16,716 nt of DNA, from the NCBI GenBank assembly GCA_016875595.1, contig VGPI01000019.1, forward strand, positions 1 to 16,716, in the 5' to 3' direction. Positions 1 to 7,865 of this stretch are shown one piece after another. Source of the DNA: Candidatus Cloacimonadota bacterium (GTDB taxonomy: Bacteria > Cloacimonadota > Cloacimonadia > Cloacimonadales > Cloacimonadaceae). Position 1 is the first letter of the stretch. Each line of letters starts with the position of its first letter. The position numbers were made by a program, and so were the translations under genes. The notes under the pieces were generated by a model. The model did no database searches, was not told the DNA's origin, and saw only the letters and a program-made list of their open reading frames with translations.

Positions 1-160
1 GCATATCGCTACGTTGACGGATGGACGCTACGCTGCCGGCAATCACGAAATGATCTGGGATGGAAAGGATAAGACCGGCAAGACCGCACCAACGGGAGTG
101 TATTTCTGCCGCTTGACCACGCCAGGCACCTCCGTGACCCGCAAGATCCTGCGACTGTAG
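1..160 (+). CDS. 3' end of a secreted protein with FlgD-like/T9SS sorting tail (partial)
   Basis: The window opens inside a gene read from base 2 to the TAG at 158-160. The last 52 residues include AAGNHEMIWDGKDKTGK, then PTGVYFCRL, and end in TRKILRL. This is the classic layout of the FlgD Ig-like / Por secretion tail: a G-H-x-hydrophobic-x-W-D-G-x-D turn, a (S/T)-G-V/I-Y strand, and a basic T-R-K-hydrophobic end. In Bacteroidota and relatives such tails direct proteins across the outer membrane by the type IX system and are then removed. The catalytic or binding part of the protein lies outside the window, so its role cannot be told. The 2913 gene in this window ends the same way. Confidence 0.8.
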   Translation, partial: HIATLTDGRYAAGNHEMIWDGKDKTGKTAPTGVYFCRLTTPGTSVTRKILRL

Positions 161-180
161 TGACTAAAAGGGAGCTGAGG

Positions 181-450
181 TTTTCGCCCCTGTCGGGTCT
201 GTTGCAAAAGCGCCGCTTGTCTTCCCTCATGTGCAGGGGTTCCGCTGCGCTACACACCCTGCCTGGGAGGGTGTCGCCCCTCCGGGGCTAAGCTGACGGT
301 TTCTTATCTCATGTGCAGGGGTTCCGCTACGCTGCACACCCTGCCTGGGAAGGTGTCGCCCCTCCGGGGCTAAGCTGATGGTTCCTCCCCTCCGGGGCTA
401 AGCTGACGGTTTCTTCCCTCCGGGGCTACGCTCTGAGGGAAAGTGCCCCT
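181..450. repeat. Cluster of GC-rich hairpin repeats (82-bp and 28-bp units)
   Basis: This gene-free stretch between the partial gene and kinase 1 is made of repeats. An 82-bp unit beginning CTCATGTGCAGGGGTTCCGC occurs at 226 and again at 308 with few changes. Each ends in the palindrome CCCCTCCGGGG followed by CTAAGCTGA. Two further palindromes (387-397 and 416-425, the last lacking one C) follow at 28-bp spacing without the rest of the unit. The palindromes can fold into short GC hairpins, so the cluster may end transcription from both sides (rightward from the partial gene, leftward from kinase 1). No coding frame in it looks real. Resemblance to REP-type dispersed elements is by structure only. 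Confidence 0.75.
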
Positions 451-480
451 GCATTCGGCGCTGTCCCTTCACCCGGAACT

Positions 481-2514
481 TCAGTCCTGGTGTTCCTTAT
501 CTTGGTGCAATGGTATTCTTACCGTAAATACTGAGCCCTGTCCCGGTTTGCTGTTCACGCTGATCGACCCCCCGTGCAGCATCACAAATTCCCGGCAGAT
601 GATCAAGCCCAGTCCCGTGCCTTTGCGATCGTCATTTCCGTTGTAGGATCTACTGTTTCCGGTATCGATGGCGAACAGGTTCTGCACTTGTTCCGGGCTC
701 ATTCCTTCGCCGTCATCGCTTACCTTCAGGATCAGGTCATGATCTTCCAATCCCGCATTGATCCTTACCGCTGCTTGCGGATTGGTAAACTTGATGGCAT
801 TGGACACCAGATTCCTGATAATTGTCCTGATCAGGTTACCATCCACGCAGACGCGGTGCGCTACATTCACGGAGCTTTCCAGACTGATCATCTTTTGTAT
901 GGCGCAGAGGTGATGGGAAGCCACGCATTCCTCGATCAGGGCTTTGATATCGGTGGGTTCAGCCTCAAATTTAATCCCGTCGGTCTGGGTCTGAGACCAG
1001 ACCAAGAGGTTTTGGAGCAGGTCGTGCGTATGCCTGGCTGAATTGGCTATGATCCGGCTATATGTCTCCAATTCATCACAACTCAGGTTACGACAGCTAT
1101 CGTGGATCATTTCGGCAAAGCCGAATATTCCCATGAAGGGACTTTTCAGATCGTGGGCGATAATGGAGAAGAACCGGTCTTTGGTGGCATTCAGCTTTTT
1201 CAATTGGGCTGTGGTGCGTTCCAATTCCTGTTGTGCCATCAGCCGTTCCGTGATATCGATGGCTATCTGCAATTGTGCCCGATCTCCGTCGATCCAATCG
1301 ATCAGTGAACTGCTGGTGAGATACCAGCGATCATCGACTGGAAAATCGCTCTGCCTGGCTAATACCGGAATATCGCTGTTGACCAGGTCACTAACCGGGC
1401 ATTCCTCACAGGGCGCAGTTTTATCGATATGGCATTTCTCATAACAGATCCCGCCCACCACGTCGCCATACACTCCTTTGGCAAAATCGTTCATGTACAG
1501 AATGCGATAGGTCTTTAAAGATACGACCAGGATGATCGCCGGAATGTTGTTCATTACTTTGTCTATGATACTGTGAGCCATTTGCAATTGTCTATACAAA
1601 GCCCGGATGGTCTTGTCCGAACGCACATAGTCACTTACGTTCTGAGAATGCACCGATACGCCCGTGATCACGCCATCGGTACCGATCGGCGTCACATAAA
1701 ATTCACGATACTCGTATTCTGTGAATTCGGAACATTCGATGAGGTGGAGCGAAAAGCCCTCAAAAGCGCTGGCATACAGGCGCATCCAGTGGGTTTTCAG
1801 AGATTCCGGAACATCATCCAGCACCCGATGGCCGATCTTGATCTCACGCCGGTCGATCCGTTCAAATTCTGCTTTCGCCTGGCTATTGATGGCAGTCAGG
1901 CGCAAATTACGGTCAATCGCCCAGATATGATCTTTGGAATTGTCGATCAATGCCTGCAGATAGGACTTTTGCTGCCGAACCAGGGTCTCACAGTGCCAGT
2001 GCTTGATCACTATGGCAAAAAACTCACTGATATGATTCAGTACTTCGATGTCATCTTCATCATAATCCCGGTTACTGTTGCTCAAATGGATCAATCCGGC
2101 GATCTGTGTTTCCAGCCGCACCGGCACCGAGATCAGATTTCGCACCGGGATATGATCTGCTGGAAACCCCCGATAAGACGGATGAGTAGCCGGGTCATTG
2201 GTGTAGAACGGCTCCCCGGTAGTGATGGCGTAACCCCGCAAACCCGGATAAGATCCGTCAGACAAGGGATTTATGCGAGTAGTAAAACAACCGGGCACAC
2301 TACCGTCCGTCGAAAGACCCCCGTCATACACAACCAATTCCCTCGTTTCAGGATCGATCATGGCAATATATCCGTCTGTGCTTTCAGTGTAGCGTTTGGC
2401 ATGATCAACGATGATCGCACAGATATCCTGATAGTCCCGCTTCGGCTTGGTCAACCGACCAAGTATTTGAAATAGCATCTTTTCCAGCTCTTGCCGGCTC
2501 TGCTTGTCGTCCAA
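481..2514 (-). CDS. Soluble GAF-PAS-PAS sensor histidine kinase
   Basis: About 677 residues from a TTG start. Domain order: GAF (about 25-175), PAS (about 182-300), a second PAS (about 317-427), HisKA (442-507) and HATPase_c (557-670). The phosphorylated His sits in IIAHDLKSPF (His454). The ATP-binding lid shows an N box (NLVSNAIKF), a G1 box (DDGEGM) and a G2 box (KGTGLGLII). There is no signal peptide or membrane segment, so the signal must be cytoplasmic. The second PAS carries four Cys (357, 361, 369, 372) in CYEKCH...PCEECP. No receiver domain or response regulator is nearby. Start: an ATG exists at 2553, but a TTGACA/AATAAT promoter spans it, while the TTG at 2514 has AGAGGAG six bases upstream. 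I prefer the TTG; the ATG would add 13 residues. Confidence 0.9.
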   Translation of the reverse strand: MDDKQSRQELEKMLFQILGRLTKPKRDYQDICAIIVDHAKRYTESTDGYIAMIDPETRELVVYDGGLSTDGSVPGCFTTRINPLSDGSYPGLRGYAITTGEPFYTNDPATHPSYRGFPADHIPVRNLISVPVRLETQIAGLIHLSNSNRDYDEDDIEVLNHISEFFAIVIKHWHCETLVRQQKSYLQALIDNSKDHIWAIDRNLRLTAINSQAKAEFERIDRREIKIGHRVLDDVPESLKTHWMRLYASAFEGFSLHLIECSEFTEYEYREFYVTPIGTDGVITGVSVHSQNVSDYVRSDKTIRALYRQLQMAHSIIDKVMNNIPAIILVVSLKTYRILYMNDFAKGVYGDVVGGICYEKCHIDKTAPCEECPVSDLVNSDIPVLARQSDFPVDDRWYLTSSSLIDWIDGDRAQLQIAIDITERLMAQQELERTTAQLKKLNATKDRFFSIIAHDLKSPFMGIFGFAEMIHDSCRNLSCDELETYSRIIANSARHTHDLLQNLLVWSQTQTDGIKFEAEPTDIKALIEECVASHHLCAIQKMISLESSVNVAHRVCVDGNLIRTIIRNLVSNAIKFTNPQAAVRINAGLEDHDLILKVSDDGEGMSPEQVQNLFAIDTGNSRSYNGNDDRKGTGLGLIICREFVMLHGGSISVNSKPGQGSVFTVRIPLHQDKEHQD

Positions 2515-2538
2515 TTCTCTCTCCTCTTTAGGAATCGC

Positions 2539-2569
2539 ATTATTGAAATACATGTCCTTTTTTTGTCAA
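2539..2569 (-). promoter_or_regulatory. Probable sigma70-type promoter of kinase 1
   Basis: On the minus strand TTGACA (2564-2569) is followed after 19 bases by AATAAT (2539-2544); TCAATA at 17 bases is an alternative -10. Transcription would start near 2532, giving a leader of about 18 bases that contains the AGAGGAG site before the TTG at 2514. The apparent ATG at 2551-2553 lies between the two boxes and could not be translated from this promoter. Confidence 0.5.
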
Positions 2570-2620
2570 TAAATTTCTAATCCACCCGATAGCTGGTCGG
2601 TTGGAGACGAGCTTGGCCTG

Positions 2621-2714
2621 TCCTCCCTGCTTGATCACCTTAGTATAACCTTAGTATAACCTTACGGTCGTAAGGTTATACTAAGGTTATACTAAGGTGA
2701 TCAAGCAGGGAGGA
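2621..2714. repeat. 94-bp perfect palindrome with internal 11-bp tandem repeats
   Basis: Bases 2621-2666 are the exact reverse complement of 2669-2714, leaving a 2-base centre (GT). Each arm starts with TCCTCCCTGCTTGATCA and then holds two full copies and part of a third of an 11-bp unit, CCTTAGTATAA (2638, 2649, 2660). As RNA it would form a 46-bp hairpin; as DNA it could form a cruciform. It sits between divergent genes, 51 bp behind the -35 box of kinase 1 and 22 bp before the probable -35 box of the 2913 operon, so it is not at the 3' end of either gene. A terminator role is therefore unlikely for the flanking genes. Pairing was checked base by base. Confidence 0.95.
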
Positions 2715-2736
2715 GGAGTGCATTTGACGATTTTGA

Positions 2737-2765
2737 TTGACAAAAACATGGGTTGAGATTACTTT
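2737..2765 (+). promoter_or_regulatory. Possible promoter of the 2913-7865 operon
   Basis: TTGACA (2737-2742) is followed after 17 bases by TACTTT (2760-2765, 4 of 6 to consensus). Start would be near 2772, leaving a leader of about 140 bases before the ATG at 2913. The leader has a weak TGCCGG/CCGGCA pairing (2818-2823 with 2846-2851) and nothing I recognise as a riboswitch. Confidence 0.35.
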
Positions 2766-2912
2766 AACTGGCATATTCAATGTACAGGAACTTTCTCAGA
2801 TACGGGAAGGAATTTACTGCCGGACAGCAGTCCAACGGCTTTTCACCGGCATGGTAATTGGCTGTTTGACCGGATGGCAGTTTCCTGTCCCCATTAAAGA
2901 GGAGGAACGTAA

Positions 2913-4403
2913 ATGAAAAGCATTGTTTTACTTGCTGTTATGATCCTGCTGGTAGCGCTGGTACCGGCACAGGAGACCACTCCGTGGCAATTCCTGCGGC
3001 ACAGCGATCTTTGCGCCGGGGGAAACGTCTATCTCCGTTTTGATACCATGCCCGGTTCATTGGCAGAATACTCGTTATATACCAGCATCAGCGGCACCGC
3101 CTGGATCGAACAACCCTTAACCGATCAGTCAGTAGGAGTTAAAGAGGCATACGTTCCTTATCAAGTTGGTCAGAATATGCGTTATCGGGTCAGAACCGTT
3201 GAGGATAATATGGGTGAAGAGATGGTGACGCTGAATCCTGCCTACCTGATAAGTGATGGATTTCCGTTGGCATTAAACACCATGGCTTTTGTCGCCGAGG
3301 ATGCCGTGGGTGATACCGTCATGATCGATATTCCCGCTCTGGACCTGACGGGCTCTTATAGCGCGGTATCGGACAGTAAACTCTATGCCACGCTGGAAAA
3401 TGCCACCGGTACCTTTCCCACATTGGTCTCCTTGACCAACTACAATCTCTATATGGTGGGCATCATCAATCCCGAATCGGTGACCGGTGATTCCACTATG
3501 TATGCCATGGTTTATACGTTCAATATCACTGGGGTGATCTCAACGGGCTTATACAAGGTGGGCATGACATCAGAGCTGGAACCGACCTTTGAGCGACTGG
3601 GCAATATCCAGTCCGTGGTCAGCGGAGGCAAGCTGCACCTCGCCTGCAACTTCGGCGACCTGACCGCCGATCCTGCCTTTGGCGACTGGCCAAACCAAAG
3701 CAGCAGCTTGATCATATCGGGCATGACCATGCGCATATCGATTGACATTGGAACGATGCAACCGTCTTTCTTTGTGGGAGATTATACCAATCCAGCTTTG
3801 CTGGTCTGCCACAACCACGTCTATCAGCGCAGTTATGCCACTCCTCCCAACCTGCAGGATGTCTCGGTGGTAGATATGGGTGCCAGCAAAATGGTTCAAG
3901 CCACCTATTACGATCCAAACCAGGACTTCCCGCTGGTCTTTGAAGTTGCACTGTCCAACGGAAATTCATATCAAATGCAGACTGCGGTTCCGGACTTCAG
4001 TGAACCCACGTTATGGACGGCGATCGTGCCCGCCGATGGCTGGACCAGCGGCGTGATCAGCGTTTCCGATACCGATATCACCACCTATGAATATCCCATT
4101 ACCACCTCCATAACCGATCCCGAGACCGCTCCGGCTGCTCTGACCTGCCACTTTTCCAATCCGGTGACCGGTGCGGCTAAGTTCCATCTGGACAACCTCG
4201 AAACCGGTAATTTGAGCGTATCCATCCACAACCTGCGCGGTCAGAAAGTGCAGGATCTATACGCGGACCGAGTGGGCAAAGGAACCCTGGAGATCACTTG
4301 GAATGGCACTCTAAACGGTATCCGACCCGCCTCGGGCATCTATTTCCTCCGGGTAACGCAAAACGGCAGGCATCTGACCCGCAAATTCATGTATTTAAGG
4401 TGA
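2913..4403 (+). CDS. Exported protein with C-terminal T9SS-type sorting tail
   Basis: 496 residues. The N-terminus (MKSIVLLAVMILLVALVPAQ) is a clear Sec signal peptide with likely cleavage after VPA. The body is rich in beta-type sequence and matches no enzyme motif I know. The last 85 or so residues form a Por/FlgD-like tail: a strand with SVSIHNLRGQKVQDL, the LEITWNGTLNG turn, RPASGIYFLRV, and the terminal LTRKFMYLR. By family knowledge such proteins are sent to the cell surface or outside, often anchored. AAAGAGGAGG lies seven bases before the ATG, a strong ribosome site. It is followed by obg after only 10 bases, which suggests cotranscription with housekeeping genes. Molecular role unknown; a surface-adhesion or matrix role is only a guess. 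Confidence 0.85.
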   Translation: MKSIVLLAVMILLVALVPAQETTPWQFLRHSDLCAGGNVYLRFDTMPGSLAEYSLYTSISGTAWIEQPLTDQSVGVKEAYVPYQVGQNMRYRVRTVEDNMGEEMVTLNPAYLISDGFPLALNTMAFVAEDAVGDTVMIDIPALDLTGSYSAVSDSKLYATLENATGTFPTLVSLTNYNLYMVGIINPESVTGDSTMYAMVYTFNITGVISTGLYKVGMTSELEPTFERLGNIQSVVSGGKLHLACNFGDLTADPAFGDWPNQSSSLIISGMTMRISIDIGTMQPSFFVGDYTNPALLVCHNHVYQRSYATPPNLQDVSVVDMGASKMVQATYYDPNQDFPLVFEVALSNGNSYQMQTAVPDFSEPTLWTAIVPADGWTSGVISVSDTDITTYEYPITTSITDPETAPAALTCHFSNPVTGAAKFHLDNLETGNLSVSIHNLRGQKVQDLYADRVGKGTLEITWNGTLNGIRPASGIYFLRVTQNGRHLTRKFMYLR

Positions 4404-4413
4404 CCTATCGCTG

Positions 4414-5427
4414 ATGTTCATTGATTACGCACGGATAAAGATCAAAGCCGGAGACGGCGGTGATGGAGCGGTCAGCTTCCGCCGTGAGAAATTCATTCCC
4501 AAGGGCGGTCCGGACGGAGGAGACGGCGGACGTGGAGGCGATATCGGGGCGGTGGGAGATACCAATGTCAACACCCTTCTCGATTACCGCAACAATCGCA
4601 CTTTCCATGCCGAAAACGGTAAGCCGGGTGCCGGAGCCCGCAAGACCGGCGCCTCCGGTGAGGATATTACTCTGCGCCTTCCCCTGGGTACCGAGATCTT
4701 TCAGATCAGCGAGGATGGCAGGCGTAAACTGGCGGATATTACCGAGCCGGGTGAAATGATCATCCTCAGCAAAGGCGGCCACGGTGGCAAAGGTAATATC
4801 AATTTTGCCACGCCCACCAACCAGGCGCCACGCCATGCCACTCCGGGCAGGAAAATCCCGGAGATGGAACTGGAGCTGGTGCTCAAACTTATGGCAGACG
4901 TCGGTCTCGTCGGCTTCCCCAATGCCGGCAAATCCACTCTGCTCAGTGTGTTATCCGCTGCCCGTCCCAAGATCGCCGACTATGAGTTTACTACCCTTGA
5001 ACCGATGCTGGGCGTTGTCCGGGTTGGTGACTACCAGTCCTTCGTGATGGCGGATATTCCCGGTATCATTGAAGGCGCCCATCTCGGCAAAGGTCTGGGA
5101 ACACAGTTCTTACGCCACATCCAACGGACATCGGTACTGCTCTTTCTGATCGATATCAGCACTCCTGATCCGGTGGAGGCATATCGCACTCTCCGCAATG
5201 AACTGCATACCTATGACACCTATATGGATCGCAAGCCCCATCTGATCGCTCTGAGCAAGACCGACAGCATTCCCGATGAGGAGCTGTTCGCCCTGTTCGC
5301 CCGGATCAGTGAACGCTTTGGCAATGAATGCAACGAGACTCCGATGGCGCTTTCCTCGGTCAGTGGGCACAATATCACCGAACTTAAATACCGCCTCTTT
5401 AAGAGCATTAAGGCGCTGGCGGATTGA
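4414..5427 (+). CDS. obg: GTPase Obg (CgtA), ribosome assembly factor
   Basis: 337 residues, the usual size for Obg without an extra C-terminal domain. The first 155 or so residues are the glycine-rich Obg fold (KAGDGGDGAVSFRREKF, GGPDGGDGGRGG). The GTPase domain follows: G1 GFPNAGKST (167-175), G3 DIPG (214-217), G4 SKTD (281-284, Ser in place of the usual Asn) and G5 SSVSG (314-318). Obg binds the 50S subunit late in assembly and links GTP and (p)ppGpp levels to ribosome maturation. The ATG has no strong ribosome site in the 10 bases after the upstream stop, so it may depend on translational coupling. Its stop overlaps the start of dprA. Identity is firm. Confidence 0.97.
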   Translation: MFIDYARIKIKAGDGGDGAVSFRREKFIPKGGPDGGDGGRGGDIGAVGDTNVNTLLDYRNNRTFHAENGKPGAGARKTGASGEDITLRLPLGTEIFQISEDGRRKLADITEPGEMIILSKGGHGGKGNINFATPTNQAPRHATPGRKIPEMELELVLKLMADVGLVGFPNAGKSTLLSVLSAARPKIADYEFTTLEPMLGVVRVGDYQSFVMADIPGIIEGAHLGKGLGTQFLRHIQRTSVLLFLIDISTPDPVEAYRTLRNELHTYDTYMDRKPHLIALSKTDSIPDEELFALFARISERFGNECNETPMALSSVSGHNITELKYRLFKSIKALAD

Positions 5428-6518
5428 GCGACTCCAAGCTGGCGGCATGGCTCTGTCTGAAAACCGCTCCGGATGTAGGGTTTCAGACCCTGCTCCGGAT
5501 TGTGCGTGAGTATGGTTCTCCGGAAGGGTTCGTCGGTAATTCCGCTCATCCTTTATACGATTTGACCTTTCTCTCCCCGGCTGCCGGCAAGCATCTGCTC
5601 TCCGCTCAAATGCCTTCCAACCTCAAGCAGATCAGCGAACTCTGCCGTCACTACCGGATCGCTATCACCACCATCCTGGATGACGACTATCCCGCAGCCC
5701 TCAGGCAGACCTATTCGCCACCGCCGATCCTGTATTGCCGGGGTGACAAGACCTTGCTCAATGCCAGCCCTTCCCTCGGTGTGGTCGGTACGCGCAGGCC
5801 TACCGCTTATGGCAGAGAGATGACGGCAAAGCTGATCCGTCCCGTTGCCGAAGCCGGCGTTTGTATCATCAGCGGAATGGCGATCGGAATTGATACCATG
5901 GCGCATCTGACCACCCTCAACGCCAAAGGCAAGACCATCGCCGTCTTAGCCCATGGTCTGGATCAGTGCTACCCGCCCCAGAACAAGGAACTGCACGCCG
6001 ATCTGATCGCCAAAGGACTGATCGTCAGTGAACACGAACCCGGCACCAAAATGGAGCGCTGGAACTTCCCATCCCGTAACCGCATTGTCGCAGGGATCTC
6101 TCAAGCCGTTTTCATCGTGGAAGGTGCCATCACCAGCGGAGCGCTGCTGACCGCCAAATTTGCCCTCGAATACAACCGCGAGGTTTTTGCCCTGCCGGGA
6201 AACATCAACAACCACAACGCCCAGGGACCCAATCACCTCATCCGCAACGGCGCCATTCCCATCACCTCTGAGGATGACCTGATCACCTATTATGGTCTCA
6301 AGCCCTGCGTAAAGGAACAGCTCAGTATCTTCCCCGAACTCTCTGAAGGCGAACGCAGCATCTATGAGATATTAAGCAAAGAGCAGCGGGACATCACCTT
6401 CGATGAACTGATGCTCATCTCCCAATTCAATTTTGGACAGCTCTCAATCGCCCTGCTCAACTTGGAACTCAAATCCCTAATTGTCAAGGCATCCGGCAAT
6501 AGCTACATTATCAGATGA
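5424..6518 (+). CDS. dprA: DNA processing protein DprA (Smf)
   Basis: 364 residues with all three DprA parts. The N-terminal helical (SAM-like) region covers about 1-90. The Rossmann-like DprA core shows VGTRRPTAYG (121-130), SGMAIGIDTMAH (150-161), FPSRNRIVAG (215-224) and TSGALLTA (237-244). The C-terminal winged helix (about 305-364) is the usual DprA extension. DprA binds incoming single-stranded DNA and loads RecA during natural transformation; it also occurs in many bacteria not known to be competent. The start is TTG at 5424, sharing bases with the TGA of obg (TTGA), so translation is probably coupled; no closer ATG is in frame. An obg-dprA pairing suggests a housekeeping operon rather than a competence locus. 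Confidence 0.95.
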   Translation: MSDSKLAAWLCLKTAPDVGFQTLLRIVREYGSPEGFVGNSAHPLYDLTFLSPAAGKHLLSAQMPSNLKQISELCRHYRIAITTILDDDYPAALRQTYSPPPILYCRGDKTLLNASPSLGVVGTRRPTAYGREMTAKLIRPVAEAGVCIISGMAIGIDTMAHLTTLNAKGKTIAVLAHGLDQCYPPQNKELHADLIAKGLIVSEHEPGTKMERWNFPSRNRIVAGISQAVFIVEGAITSGALLTAKFALEYNREVFALPGNINNHNAQGPNHLIRNGAIPITSEDDLITYYGLKPCVKEQLSIFPELSEGERSIYEILSKEQRDITFDELMLISQFNFGQLSIALLNLELKSLIVKASGNSYIIR

Positions 6519-6547
6519 GCATGCTAACACATAATAAATGAGGAACT

Positions 6548-6964
6548 ATGAACCAGATAGAATACCGCATCGTTAAAAATGCAGCCCCGGACAAAATCCT
6601 CGACCTCTATCGCCAGGCGGGCTGGTGGACAGAGCAGGATACACCGGATTCGCTTGATTTCATCAGCCGGATCATCAGTCATACTTACTGCTTTGCCATA
6701 GCGCTGGATGGTGAGAGGATTATCGGTATGGGTCGCATCATCAGCGACGGCGTCAGCGATGCTTACATTCAGGATGTCACCGTACAGCAGGATTACCGTC
6801 GGCAGGGGATCGGTCAACAGATCATCAGGACTCTGGTCAAGCACCTCAAAGGCAATGACATCACCTGGATCGGTCTGATCAGCGAGCCGGGATACCAGAG
6901 CTTTTACGAAAATCTCGGCTTCAGCCGGATGGAGGGCTATACCCCCTTCCTTTTGAAGGAGTGA
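6548..6964 (+). CDS. GNAT-family N-acetyltransferase
   Basis: 138 residues, a single compact GNAT domain. The acetyl-CoA pyrophosphate loop is QDYRRQGIGQQII (about 80-92), fitting the Q/R-x-x-G-x-G/A motif A. A beta strand with AYIQDVTV precedes it and PGYQSFYENLGFSR (motif B with the usual FYxxxGF) follows. Such enzymes move an acetyl group from acetyl-CoA to an amine; the substrate cannot be read from sequence. TGAGGAACT places GAGG five bases before the ATG. It lies 29 bases after dprA and about 10 bases before the DUF2156 gene in the same direction, so it is probably in the same transcript. Confidence 0.9.
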   Translation: MNQIEYRIVKNAAPDKILDLYRQAGWWTEQDTPDSLDFISRIISHTYCFAIALDGERIIGMGRIISDGVSDAYIQDVTVQQDYRRQGIGQQIIRTLVKHLKGNDITWIGLISEPGYQSFYENLGFSRMEGYTPFLLKE

Positions 6965-6977
6965 ACCACCCATCGTG

Positions 6978-7865
6978 ATGACTGAGCTGAACCTGCAACT
7001 CCTTACCCCACAGCAAATACCGCTGCTGCAGGACTTCCTGGAACGCTTTCCCCGGCAGTCCTGTGATTATACTGTCACCAATATGCTCACCTGGGGCAGG
7101 TTATATCAGATTCAATACCTGCTCTGGCAAGACAACCTTATCATCTACAACCCCAAATACCATGCCATCTGCTTCCCGGTGGGCAATAGCTTCCATGCTG
7201 CGGATCTGGCTGCGCTGGTCAAGAGCTTCCAAGAGCAATTCGACCATGCCACGTTGATCCTTATTCCCGATGACTGGGAGACGAGCTTTCCCGGATTGGG
7301 CGGCTATTTTCACATTTGGGAGGATCGTGACTGGGTGGATTATGTCTATGCCAGCGAGGATCTTGCCCTGCTCAAAGGCAAGAAACTGGCAAAGAAAAAG
7401 AACCTCATCTCCCAGTATATCCGGCAATACCCCGATTACCATGTCCTGCCGATCAATGCCGGACACAAGGAAGTGATCCTGTCCTTTGCCACCAAATGGA
7501 AACGCGAACGCAACGCCGATGGAATCCATCTGAACAGTGAAATGCAGGCGTTACAATATACCATGGAACAATGGGATATCCTCCCCGTTCAGGGCTACAT
7601 CATCTGCCACCAGAACAAGATCTCCGCCTTCTCCATCTTCAGCCGCCAAACCCCCGACATGGCAACCATCCACTACGAGAAATACAACCCCGATATGAAA
7701 GGCGCTGCCCAACTCGTCAATTGGGAAGTCGCCAGGATCATCCATCAAAACTATCGCTGGATTAACCGTGAACAGGATATGGGACTGGAAGGACTGCGCC
7801 GGGCAAAAGAATCCTACGATCCCGCCTACCTGGTCAGCTTCCGTAGTGGCTTGCTAACCGCTTGA
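6978..7865 (+). CDS. DUF2156 (LPG_synthase_C-like) protein
   Basis: About 295 residues. The whole protein resembles the DUF2156 family, whose fold is a tandem GNAT-like acyltransferase related to the aminoacyl-transferring domain of phosphatidylglycerol lysyltransferase (MprF). Supporting segments are the opening DYTVTNMLTWG, the basic GKKLAKKKNLISQY, HYEKYNPDMKGAAQLVNWE and the late INREQDMGLEGLRRAKESYDP. There is no membrane segment, so unlike MprF it is soluble. Family members are mostly uncharacterised; the donor (acyl-CoA or aminoacyl-tRNA) is unknown. GTG (6975) and ATG (6978) adjoin; I chose ATG, although AAGGAG at 6956-6961 is rather far from both. The last seven codons are duplicated just after the stop. 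Confidence 0.85.
   Translation: MTELNLQLLTPQQIPLLQDFLERFPRQSCDYTVTNMLTWGRLYQIQYLLWQDNLIIYNPKYHAICFPVGNSFHAADLAALVKSFQEQFDHATLILIPDDWETSFPGLGGYFHIWEDRDWVDYVYASEDLALLKGKKLAKKKNLISQYIRQYPDYHVLPINAGHKEVILSFATKWKRERNADGIHLNSEMQALQYTMEQWDILPVQGYIICHQNKISAFSIFSRQTPDMATIHYEKYNPDMKGAAQLVNWEVARIIHQNYRWINREQDMGLEGLRRAKESYDPAYLVSFRSGLLTA

Noticed and set aside
226..425. CRISPR-like array
   Set aside because: The repeated unit is itself the palindrome, intervals are not unique spacers of constant length, and no cas gene is present.
1573..2475. 300-codon open frame on the plus strand
   Set aside because: It lies wholly antisense to kinase 1, whose domains are unmistakable, and its translation has no recognisable motif.
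2621..2714. Intrinsic terminator
   Set aside because: It lies between divergent genes, the arms are far longer than a terminator needs, and no T run follows on either strand.
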